Source: CBDCIS01 sp965217565 (lineage in GTDB: Bacteria; Chloroflexota; Dehalococcoidia; Lucifugimonadales; CATOSD01). From it: DNA of 64,000 nucleotides. Positions 17,290 to 24,725 of this stretch are shown in pieces. The position numbers and the translations under genes are program-made. The number at the start of each line of letters is the position of its first letter. Position 1 is the first letter of the stretch. A model generated the notes under the pieces. It was given only the letters and a program-made list of their open reading frames with translations. It searched no databases and was not told where the DNA came from. The stretch is from the NCBI GenBank assembly GCA_965217565.1, contig CBDCIS010000003.1, positions 1-64,000 of the forward strand, written 5' to 3'.

Positions 17290-17606
17290 CGCCAGCGTGA
17301 GACCCCGCCAACCAGCGCCCATCCGCCAGCGTGTTGCTACGCGGATTCCACCTGTATAAAATACCAACGGATATTTTTCAAGGACTTCACAGCTGCCCGC
17401 TCCCATTCGGAGGCTCGCTTTGCGCTCCAACGTCAGGAGGCGCGTTCGCTTCCATTATCGCCGGCTCATTCACGGTTTCGTTCTGGCAGTTCACTGAAGG
17501 AGGTCTCTGGGAATCTTGGACATGGACATCGCCGCCGCGCCAGGCTTCATTGCGGCCATACCCGCAGCTGTCGCGGTTACGCATCTTACTGCCAAGCCGA
17601 CCAGCA
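17290..17606. other. Intergenic region with possible promoter
   Basis: Spacer between priA and the substrate-binding protein gene. An AT-rich patch at about 17355 (TATAAAATACC) could hold a -10 box, but it is 250 bases from the likely start codon. The frame of the next gene is open through this region, without family resemblance. Nothing else was recognised. Confidence 0.4.
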
Positions 17607-18722
17607 ATGTCGAGGCCACCTTCGACAGCGTCAACCCGCGGGCCTGAGTTGGCATCCAGCGAGCGCAAAAGGCCCGCCTTGAGCCCGCACCAGCAGCGGC
17701 CTTTGGCGCAATTATCCCCAGTCGTCCGGCTGCTCGTCCTGGCCTGTATCCTATCGGTGGGATGTGGCGACGCGAACCGGGGAGAATCCAAGCCAACCGA
17801 GCCTCTTGTCATATACGCCGCACGCAACGAGAATCTGGTCGGCTCCCTCATAGAGCGGTTCAGCGAGAGCAGCGGCATCGAAACGCGCGTGAAGTACGGC
17901 AGCACCTCGGAGTTAGCCGCCACCCTCAACGAAGAGGGTGAGAACAGCCCCGCCGACGTCTTCTACACGCGAGACCCCGGCGGACTCGAAGCCGTATCAT
18001 CTCTGCTGAGTCTGCTGCCGGACGACATTCTGAACGGCGTCCCCGGTTGGGCGCGCTCACCGAAGGGCAAGTGGGTGGGCACCTCGGCGAGGACCAGGGT
18101 CGTAGTCTATAACACGGAACGGGTTTCGGAGCGTGAGCTGCCGGACACCATCGAAGGCTTCACAAGCCCGGAGTGGAAAGGCCGCATCGGTTGGTCGCCC
18201 ACCAGCGGCCCCACGCAGACGATGATTACCGCCATGCGCGTAACCTGGGGCGAGGACAGGACGAGGCAGTGGCTGGAAGGCATGAAGGCCAACGACGCGA
18301 TTGCCTTCCTGAATCACACCGCCACCGTCGCCGGAGTGGGCGCGGGCGAGGTGGACATTGGGCTGGTCAACCACTACTATCTGCTCAGGTTTCTCGAGGA
18401 AAGCGGCGAATCCTTCCCGGCGCGCAACTACCACCTGCGCGGAGGCGGTCCCGGAAACCTGGTCATCATAGTTGGCGCCGGCATCGTCTCAACCACGAAG
18501 AACCGCGCGAACGCCGAGCGCTTCCTGCGTTTCCTGCTCTCGCCGGAGGCGCAGCAGTACCTGACTGAGCAAGCCTATGACTACCCGCTGGCCGACAGCG
18601 TAGCGCCGAACGCCGCGCTGACGCCACTGTCCGAGATTCGGCGGCCCGACGTAAGCCAGACACTCCTCGGCGACATAAAGGGCACCGAATCCCTGATGAG
18701 AGAGGTGGGAGTCATTCCCTGA
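17607..18722 (+). CDS. Extracellular solute-binding lipoprotein (Fe3+/FbpA-like family)
   Basis: 371 residues from ATG 17607. A basic N-terminus is followed by hydrophobic VVRLLVLACILSVGC, a slightly non-canonical lipobox with Cys near 56. The mature part follows the family 1 periplasmic-binding fold of iron(III)/thiamine binders: LVIYAARNENLVGSLIERFS, TSELAATLNEE, ADVFYTRDPGGLEAV, GKWVGTSARTRVVVYN and GAGIVSTTKNRANAERFLRFL. The start is uncertain because no strong ribosome site precedes it; TTG codons closer to the signal sequence are possible. No permease or ATPase gene is adjacent, so the rest of the ABC importer is elsewhere. Ferric iron is the likeliest ligand class. Confidence 0.8.
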   Translation: MSRPPSTASTRGPELASSERKRPALSPHQQRPLAQLSPVVRLLVLACILSVGCGDANRGESKPTEPLVIYAARNENLVGSLIERFSESSGIETRVKYGSTSELAATLNEEGENSPADVFYTRDPGGLEAVSSLLSLLPDDILNGVPGWARSPKGKWVGTSARTRVVVYNTERVSERELPDTIEGFTSPEWKGRIGWSPTSGPTQTMITAMRVTWGEDRTRQWLEGMKANDAIAFLNHTATVAGVGAGEVDIGLVNHYYLLRFLEESGESFPARNYHLRGGGPGNLVIIVGAGIVSTTKNRANAERFLRFLLSPEAQQYLTEQAYDYPLADSVAPNAALTPLSEIRRPDVSQTLLGDIKGTESLMREVGVIP

Positions 18723-18723
18723 A

Positions 18724-18751
18724 GTAAGGGCGACCGGCCGGTCGCCCTTAC
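18724..18751. repeat. Perfect 28-base palindrome, possible terminator
   Basis: GTAAGGGCGACCGG followed by its exact reverse complement, starting one base after the stop of the solute-binding protein gene. Without a T run it may be a weak terminator or a REP-type element. Confidence 0.7.
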
Positions 18752-18772
18752 AAGATAAGAGAGGCCAATACG

Positions 18773-19579
18773 ATGGAGCAAGTAGAGTTGGGCAACACCG
18801 GTGTGATGGTCCCGGAAATCGGACTGGGCACCTGGAAATACACCGGCGGCCCGGAACCCCTGCGGCGAGGCGTGGAGCTTGGCGCGTTTCTCATCGACAC
18901 GGCGGAGATGTATAAGAACGAGGAAGCCGTGGGTCAGGCCATCGAGGGCATACGCGACCAGGTTTTCATCGCCACCAAGGTGCTGGGAAGCAACCTTCGC
19001 TACGACGAGGTGCTGCGAGCAGCGGAGGCCAGCCTGCGTAAGCTGAACGTGGGCTGCATCGACCTATACCAGGTTCACTGGCCCAACTCCGGCGTTCCAA
19101 TCGAGGAGACGATGCGGGCCATGGAGGAGTTGGTGGATTCGGGCAAGGTCAGGTACATTGGCGTCAGCAACTTCTCGGTAAGCGAGCTGCGAGAGGCGCA
19201 GGCCGCCATGACCAAGTACCCGATAGTCTCCAACCAGGTGCTCTACAGCCTGAAAGCGCGCGAGATCGAGCGCGACCTGCTGCCCTACTGCCAGCAAAAC
19301 GGCGTAACGCTGATGGCCTACACACCGCTGGCCGAGGGTATGCTGACGCGCCGGCCCCGCTTCCGGTCGAACAGGGGCGCGCGTGCCCTTGAACGGGTGG
19401 CTGGCGAAGTGAACAGGACGATGGCACAGGTCGCCTTGAACTGGTGCACCTCCCACGCCAACGTCATCGCCATCCCCAAGTCCAACAGCATCGCCCGCAC
19501 AGAGGAGAACTGCCTGGCATCCGGGTGGAGGCTGTCCCCGGAGCAGGTTCGCGCACTGGACGAGGCGTTCGAGGGATAG
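18773..19579 (+). CDS. Aldo/keto reductase
   Basis: 268-residue (beta/alpha)8 NADPH-dependent oxidoreductase. The catalytic tetrad is Asp42, Tyr47 (IDTAEMYKNEEAVG), Lys69 (VFIATKV) and His102 (LYQVHWPNSGVPIEE). The cofactor end has AIPKSNSIARTEENC. Length is a little below the typical 275-320. Substrate specificity cannot be predicted. ATG 18773 is close to GAGAGG, a weak ribosome site. Confidence 0.9.
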   Translation: MEQVELGNTGVMVPEIGLGTWKYTGGPEPLRRGVELGAFLIDTAEMYKNEEAVGQAIEGIRDQVFIATKVLGSNLRYDEVLRAAEASLRKLNVGCIDLYQVHWPNSGVPIEETMRAMEELVDSGKVRYIGVSNFSVSELREAQAAMTKYPIVSNQVLYSLKAREIERDLLPYCQQNGVTLMAYTPLAEGMLTRRPRFRSNRGARALERVAGEVNRTMAQVALNWCTSHANVIAIPKSNSIARTEENCLASGWRLSPEQVRALDEAFEG

Positions 19580-19654
19580 ATGAGCGCATAGTTGACATGA
19601 GCATGACTCGGGGCGAGGAAGCAGCCGCGCGCCGAGCTCACCCGGAGGTAGCAG

Positions 19655-20077
19655 TTGCTGCGTATAAGCAAGAGCCACGTCGATGAGATGATTGCCCACG
19701 CTTTGGAAGAAGATCCCAACGAGTGCTGCGGGATTCTGTCCGGCCCGGCCGGGGACGGGGCCATCGCCCGCCTCTACCGCGTCACCAACACCGCGCACAG
19801 CCCCTATCGCTATCTGATGGAGCCGCAGGAGCAGCTAAACGCGATGCTAGATTCAGACCGCAACGGCTGGGACATCCTCGCCTTCTACCACTCCCATACC
19901 CACAGCCCCGCGTACCCGTCGCCAACCGACGTGCGCATGGCGCAGGAAAGCGGATGGCTGGGGCCGGACATCCGCTACATCCTGGTGTCCCTGGAGGACA
20001 AGGCCAACCCCAGCGTAAGAACGTTCAACATCGGCGAAGACGGCGAGGTCACTGAGGCGGAGTTCGCAGTGACGTAG
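19655..20077 (+). CDS. JAMM/MPN-domain metallopeptidase (M67 family)
   Basis: 140 residues, start TTG 19655 with GGAGG seven bases upstream. The full JAMM zinc motif is present: Glu23 in ECCGIL, then His79-x-His81, Ser89 and Asp92 in YHSHTHSPAYPSPTD. Bacterial members cleave isopeptide or sulfur-carrier C-termini, as in Mec+/CysO or ThiS-like systems. No MoaD/ThiS-like or ThiF-like gene is nearby, so the substrate is unknown. Confidence 0.88.
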   Translation: MLRISKSHVDEMIAHALEEDPNECCGILSGPAGDGAIARLYRVTNTAHSPYRYLMEPQEQLNAMLDSDRNGWDILAFYHSHTHSPAYPSPTDVRMAQESGWLGPDIRYILVSLEDKANPSVRTFNIGEDGEVTEAEFAVT

Positions 20078-20144
20078 CGTTCGATTCCCGAATGTTCCTT
20101 CCCCATTGATGGGGGAAGGCTAGGATGGGGGTGAGCGCGCTCGG

Positions 20145-21317
20145 TTACGCCAGCACGTTCATGCTGTAGCGCGAGCCGAGCAGCTTACCCTCCGCGAACC
20201 GATTCAGGTTCAGCATCGAAATGTCAACACTGGTGGCTTGTCCCTGCGTTATCAGCTCCGACATCACCACTCCTATCATCGGCGACAGCTTGAAGCCGTG
20301 ACCGCTGAAGCCGACGGCCAGGTACAGCCCCTCGATGCCCTCCACCTTGTCCAGGACGGGGTGCCAGTCGGGCGTGATGGTGAACAGCCCTGACCAGCCG
20401 CCCCTGAACAGCGCCTGTGACATGTCCGGCATACGACTGACGAGGCTCTTGAAGGCGGTCTCCACGTCCGGCATATCGACGCCCTGGTTGTAGTCGTCGG
20501 GGCCAACTCGCTCGTTCTCGCCCACGCCCACCAGCGTCAGATTGCCCGCGTCGGGCCTTGCCGAGAAGTCGTTCACCACGTCGCCCATGATGGGGTGCTC
20601 CGGTATCAGGTCTTGGGGACGCCGCAGCATCACCACCTGGTGGCGCACGGTGTCCAGCGGCACGTCCACGCCAATCCTCGCCAGGAACCGCGCCGACCAG
20701 GGGCCGGTGGCGACGACGGCGATGGGCGTCTCGACCCTGCCCTCCGCGGTGAGCACGGCGGTTACTCTGCCACCCGCGACTTCGATGCCCTCCACAGGTG
20801 TTCCCGACTGCACCCTCGCGCCCATCTCACGGGCACGGCGCGCGTAGCCGGTGGTGACCGAATACGGGTCTGCGTATCCCGAATGAGGCTCGTAGGCGAA
20901 GACCTCGTCGCCCCGCGCCGCCATCATGGGCGCGATCTGCCTGGCATCCTCTACGGAGACGACGCTGGCGTCCACGCCGACGCCCCTCTGCATGGCGACA
21001 TTCTGCTCCAGCGAGTCCCTGTCCTCGCTGCCCACTATAAGGAAATAGCCGGTACGAACGTACCCAGACGGGCTGCCAACGATATGCTCGAAGTCCCTGA
21101 AGATTCGCAGGCTCTCCCACGCCATGCGCGCGGTGACCTCGTTGGAGTAGTGCATCCTGAGAATCGCCTGCGAGCGGCTGGTGGAGCCGGACGCAAGCAC
21201 GTCCTTCTCCAGAAGAAGGGTGTTGGTCATTCCCCGCTCCGCCAGGTTGTACAGGATGCTGCACCCCATCACTCCGCCGCCCACCACCACCGCGTCGGCC
21301 GTTGCTGGCATGTTCAT
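20145..21317 (-). CDS. FAD-dependent oxidoreductase, DAO/sarcosine oxidase beta type
   Basis: About 390 residues. The N-terminal dinucleotide motif is AVVVGGGVMGCSILYNLAERG, with the FAD-binding SRSQAILRMHY typical of sarcosine oxidase/dimethylglycine dehydrogenase relatives. The C-terminus has YLAVGFSGHGFKLSPMIGVVMSELI, the second FAD motif. ATG 21317 is preferred, having AGGTGA close by; a GTG at 21326 also fits. Substrates of the family are secondary or tertiary amines and D-amino acids. Nearby D-aminoacylase-like and hydantoinase genes make an amino-acid derivative plausible. Confidence 0.85.
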   Translation of the reverse strand: MNMPATADAVVVGGGVMGCSILYNLAERGMTNTLLLEKDVLASGSTSRSQAILRMHYSNEVTARMAWESLRIFRDFEHIVGSPSGYVRTGYFLIVGSEDRDSLEQNVAMQRGVGVDASVVSVEDARQIAPMMAARGDEVFAYEPHSGYADPYSVTTGYARRAREMGARVQSGTPVEGIEVAGGRVTAVLTAEGRVETPIAVVATGPWSARFLARIGVDVPLDTVRHQVVMLRRPQDLIPEHPIMGDVVNDFSARPDAGNLTLVGVGENERVGPDDYNQGVDMPDVETAFKSLVSRMPDMSQALFRGGWSGLFTITPDWHPVLDKVEGIEGLYLAVGFSGHGFKLSPMIGVVMSELITQGQATSVDISMLNLNRFAEGKLLGSRYSMNVLA

Positions 21318-21492
21318 GCTAATCACCTACAAGCGCAGAGCGCTAACCTCGAACTCGAAGAGTTCCTTCTTGGAGTTGCGTTTTCTTGTGTTCCCTTTAG
21401 CGTTAGTTCGACTTCTGACAGGTACTCAGTATAATGCAAGTGTCAACATCTGCCAGAGTGCCCTACCAGATTCAGGGACACAGGACACGGCG

Positions 21493-22143
21493 ATGAATCG
21501 GTTCCCACAAATTGGCGCAGTCTCATGGGCTCTCTTTACGATGGCGATGGGACTGATCATGATGACGGTCCTGGTAGCACTCGCCTACCGGGGAGATCCC
21601 GGGCCCGCGACACCTGCCAGAGTCTTGGCTATCGAAACGAAAATATCGCCACCGTTACCGCCGCCCGTAAGACTTGGCGGCCCGGTCTTCCTAGAATCGT
21701 ACCCATATCTGCCGCCGGACGCGCCACGCTTGACGCAGAGCCAGGTTGCAGATGTAGAGGTTCTGCTAGCCTCGGATACTCGTCTGAAGACGCTGTTGGC
21801 GGGAGTGTCATACACCATACAAGACAAGGGAGTTTGGGTATCCGTTGAATCCCGCGAGGGAGAATTGATAGGCGCGGCGGTCCTCCTCGAATTGGTTAGC
21901 CCGGTTTCGTACACGGGATCCCTTCCACACGTCAACTATGCCCCTGGTCCTGAACTCGACAAGCTATACAGCACCTTTGAGAGGCCGTTGCAAGCCCAAG
22001 GCATCGAGTCGCTATACGTTCATGTTGACCTGAAAGACCGTAGCGTAGTTGGCGTCAGCGTGCGAGATGCTGCCGAGGTGGTGTACGAGGACGACCAGAG
22101 GCAGCCCTTTCGCTGGCTCTACGGGCTTCTCCCGGTGCATTGA
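21493..22143 (+). CDS. Membrane-anchored hypothetical protein
   Basis: 216 residues (MNRFPQIGAVSWALFTMAMG). One transmembrane helix near residues 10-32, then a Pro-rich linker (KISPPLPPPVRLGG) and an extracytoplasmic domain of about 140 residues ending YGLLPVH. The family is not recognised. Codon use is somewhat less GC-rich than in the neighbours. It converges on the D-aminoacylase-like gene with only 6 bases between stops. The open frame extends further 5', overlapping the oxidoreductase, without a ribosome site. Confidence 0.65.
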   Translation: MNRFPQIGAVSWALFTMAMGLIMMTVLVALAYRGDPGPATPARVLAIETKISPPLPPPVRLGGPVFLESYPYLPPDAPRLTQSQVADVEVLLASDTRLKTLLAGVSYTIQDKGVWVSVESREGELIGAAVLLELVSPVSYTGSLPHVNYAPGPELDKLYSTFERPLQAQGIESLYVHVDLKDRSVVGVSVRDAAEVVYEDDQRQPFRWLYGLLPVH

Positions 22144-22149
22144 TCCCCT

Positions 22150-23742
22150 TCACTCCCCGAACCCCCGTATCACCTTGCCCGGTGTCTGCCCCGTGAACTC
22201 GCCGTTTTCGATTACCAGCGCGCCGTTGACGGCCACGTGCGGGATGCCCACCGGGTAGCTGTGCGGCGACTCGAAGGTGGCGGTATCGGCGACGGTAGCC
22301 GGGTCCAGGACAACCAGGTCCGCCGCGAAGCCCGGGGCTATGCGTCCACGGCGGCTGAGCGCCATGCGTTGCGCGGGAAGCATCGTCATCTTGCGTATGG
22401 CCTCTTCGAGCGAGACGAGGCCGCGCTCCCTTACGAAGCGCGCCAGGAAGCGTGGGTTGGTTCCGTAGCTCCGGGGATGCGGCTTGCCCACGGAGAGCAC
22501 GCCCTCCGACGACAGCGAACTGCCGTCGGAGCCTACCGAGATGAGCGGGTGGCTCGCTATCGTCTCCATGTCCGGGTCCCGCATCGCGTGGATGATTACC
22601 TGGCCGTCGCCCTGCTCGTACAGCCGGAGGGCCGCCTCCGACGGCTCGAGCTCCAGTTCGCTCGCTATCTCCGCCATGCTCTTCCCCTCGTAGCGCGGCT
22701 CGTGGATGAACCTGGCGATGACCACTCCCTCCGGGTTGCCCGTCTTGGAGTAGATGACGTCCATGTCCGCCAGCAGCCGCGCCCTCGATTCCGGGTCCGC
22801 CATGTGCTTCAGCGTGGCCTCGCGGCCTCCGTCCAGCGACCAGCGCGGGAACAGTGCGCCCGTCAGGCCGGTGCTGCCCGCCGTGTAGGGATACTGGTCG
22901 CCGGCCACGTCGAGGCCCTCGCGGTTGGCGCGCTCGAAGAGGTCTAACGCGTCGGCGGCGCGGCCCCAGACGGCAGGCCCCATGCACTTCACGTGCGAAA
23001 TCTCAACGCGAACGCCGGTCCTGCGCCCAACCTCGATAGCCTCGTTGATGGCTACGAACAGGCCCACGCTGTGGCTGCCCTCGTCGCGCATGTGCGTGGA
23101 GTAGAGCTTGCCTCGCTGGGCAGCGACGTCCGCGACCTCGATGACCTCGTCGAGCCTGGCATAGTTGCCGGGCGCGTAGAACAGCCCTGTCGAGAATCCC
23201 ATCGCGCCCGCGTCCAGGCATTCGGCGGCAAGCGCCTTCATCCGGTCCAGCTCCTCGCCGCTCGGAGCTCTGGATTCGAGGCCCAGCACGCACGAGCGCA
23301 GCGTGGCATGGCCCACCTGCACCGCGATGTTCAACGACGGAGCCGCGCTCTGCACCGCGTCCAGGTAACCGCCGAAGTCGTCCCAGCTAATCTCGATTGC
23401 CTTGTCGTATTGGGAGGCGCGGGTTCTGAACAGCTCCTCTGCGGCTCCCAGGAGGGGCGCGCAGAAGCTCGAGCCGCAGTTGCCCGCAAGCTCCAGCGTT
23501 ACGCCCTGGCGAACCTTGCTCTGCGCCGTGTTGTCCAACAGAAAGGACAAGTCGCTGTGCGTGTGCAGGTCTATGAAGCCAGGCGTGACCACCAGACCCG
23601 CCGCGTCAACCGTCTTGGCGGACTCGCCCTCAAGTTGCCCGATGGCGACTATCTCATCGCCCGCCACGGCGACGTCGGCGGCATACGCCGCGCTGCCCGT
23701 GCCATCCACAATCCGCCCGTTCCGTACAAGCAGGTCGTACAT
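22150..23742 (-). CDS. N-acyl-D-amino-acid deacylase-family amidohydrolase
   Basis: 530-residue metal-dependent amidohydrolase. The N-terminal beta sandwich (LLVRNGRIVDGTGSAAYAAD) leads to the metal motif GFIDLHTHSD (His60, His62). The Cys metal ligand typical of D-aminoacylases is in ELAGNCGSS (Cys89). Later come YSTHMRDEG, EISHVKC and ISVGSDGSSL (catalytic Asp). The C-terminus rebuilds the sandwich (GRIAPGFAADLVVLDP). The start at 23742 has TAGGAGG upstream. Hydrolysis of N-acyl-D-amino acids, or a related cyclic amide, is the family-level prediction. Confidence 0.88.
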   Translation of the reverse strand: MYDLLVRNGRIVDGTGSAAYAADVAVAGDEIVAIGQLEGESAKTVDAAGLVVTPGFIDLHTHSDLSFLLDNTAQSKVRQGVTLELAGNCGSSFCAPLLGAAEELFRTRASQYDKAIEISWDDFGGYLDAVQSAAPSLNIAVQVGHATLRSCVLGLESRAPSGEELDRMKALAAECLDAGAMGFSTGLFYAPGNYARLDEVIEVADVAAQRGKLYSTHMRDEGSHSVGLFVAINEAIEVGRRTGVRVEISHVKCMGPAVWGRAADALDLFERANREGLDVAGDQYPYTAGSTGLTGALFPRWSLDGGREATLKHMADPESRARLLADMDVIYSKTGNPEGVVIARFIHEPRYEGKSMAEIASELELEPSEAALRLYEQGDGQVIIHAMRDPDMETIASHPLISVGSDGSSLSSEGVLSVGKPHPRSYGTNPRFLARFVRERGLVSLEEAIRKMTMLPAQRMALSRRGRIAPGFAADLVVLDPATVADTATFESPHSYPVGIPHVAVNGALVIENGEFTGQTPGKVIRGFGE

Positions 23743-23964
23743 ACCGAACCTCCTAGTTTATGCAACGTAGTTTAACACGGCCGCCACAACCGCGCTCCAA
23801 GCTCACAGCGGTGGCTGCATATCGTTGAATCAGTTTACGGACTGTCGCTAGGACATGCAGGAAATGACACCTGCCAGAGCGTGCTCGAAGTGTGCTCAAG
23901 GTAGGAGGCCATCCCAATTGAACTTGGCCTGATGTTTACATAGAATAACAGCCAGGGGGTTCCT

Positions 23965-24633
23965 ATGAAATACACACCCGTCAAAGAGCTTGCCAGGATT
24001 CTACTGCCCGCCTATGGCCCATGTCCTGGGTTCGAGAGTTCATGCAAGGGCATTGCGAAGTGGGACCCACAAAATGGTCACGTGCCTCGCGGGTTCATGG
24101 GTGCGACTTCGTCTCTGGATGAAGTGGAAGTCGTTATCCTATTCGCTGAACCCGGCAACCCTTATGGCAGCGATCCTTTTTCGCCTGCACAGAGTTCACG
24201 GCGTCTATTGAGCCAGGCAAGCCGGTACACTTTCGGACACCACAGGGGTGGCACCGACCTCTTCCACAGGAATCTGAGGCTGATGCTAGACCTCATCTTC
24301 CCAGGCTTTCAGTTCGAGGATCAGTTGAAAAGGGCGTGGATAACGGAGACCTACTTGTGCTCGGCCCCTCGAGAAAGCGGGAACGTCCCGTCTAACGCCG
24401 AGCGCGGTTGCGCCGATAGATACTTGGCAAAGCAGTTGGCGTTGTTCGAGGGTTTGCCGGTGATAGCGCTGGGAGGCAAAGCACAAAAGCGCGCAAAGCG
24501 GTACGCGCCGAATCTGATCAAGGCCTACTCGTTAGCGCCCCCCGGATGTAACCATAAGCCTGCCCGCCCCTCTTGGGAAGCCGCTGCCGCAAAAGTGCGC
24601 AAGATGATTGCTGACAGAGCAAGACGGAAATGA
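23965..24633 (+). CDS. Uracil-DNA glycosylase-superfamily-like protein
   Basis: 222 residues, start ATG 23965 with AGGGGG upstream. The order of motifs recalls the UDG fold: a nucleotide-pocket-like EVVILFAEPGNPYG, a central WITETYLCSAPRES, a helix SNAERGCADRYLAKQLALFE, the strand LPVIALGGKAQKRAKRY and a late CNHKPARPSW with His. The match is by pattern only. Base composition is lower in GC than the flanking genes, consistent with transfer. It could also be an unrelated Rossmann-like hypothetical protein. Confidence 0.5.
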   Translation: MKYTPVKELARILLPAYGPCPGFESSCKGIAKWDPQNGHVPRGFMGATSSLDEVEVVILFAEPGNPYGSDPFSPAQSSRRLLSQASRYTFGHHRGGTDLFHRNLRLMLDLIFPGFQFEDQLKRAWITETYLCSAPRESGNVPSNAERGCADRYLAKQLALFEGLPVIALGGKAQKRAKRYAPNLIKAYSLAPPGCNHKPARPSWEAAAAKVRKMIADRARRK

Positions 24634-24676
24634 CGAGTAGATAATATGTTGACTGCCCTGCGACTGGGTCCGACAG

Positions 24677-24723
24677 TGTAATCCTACAATCCTTGAAATC
24701 CTGCAAATCCTGATTCTGACATG
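24677..24723 (-). repeat. Dispersed repeat, copy 2 (TGTCAGAATCAGG type)
   Basis: Read on the minus strand as TGTCAGAATCAGGATTTGC, then AGGATTTCAAGGATTG; related to 5886-5920. It abuts the 3' end of the first CRTAC1-family gene. Confidence 0.6.
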
Positions 24724-24725
24724 CC

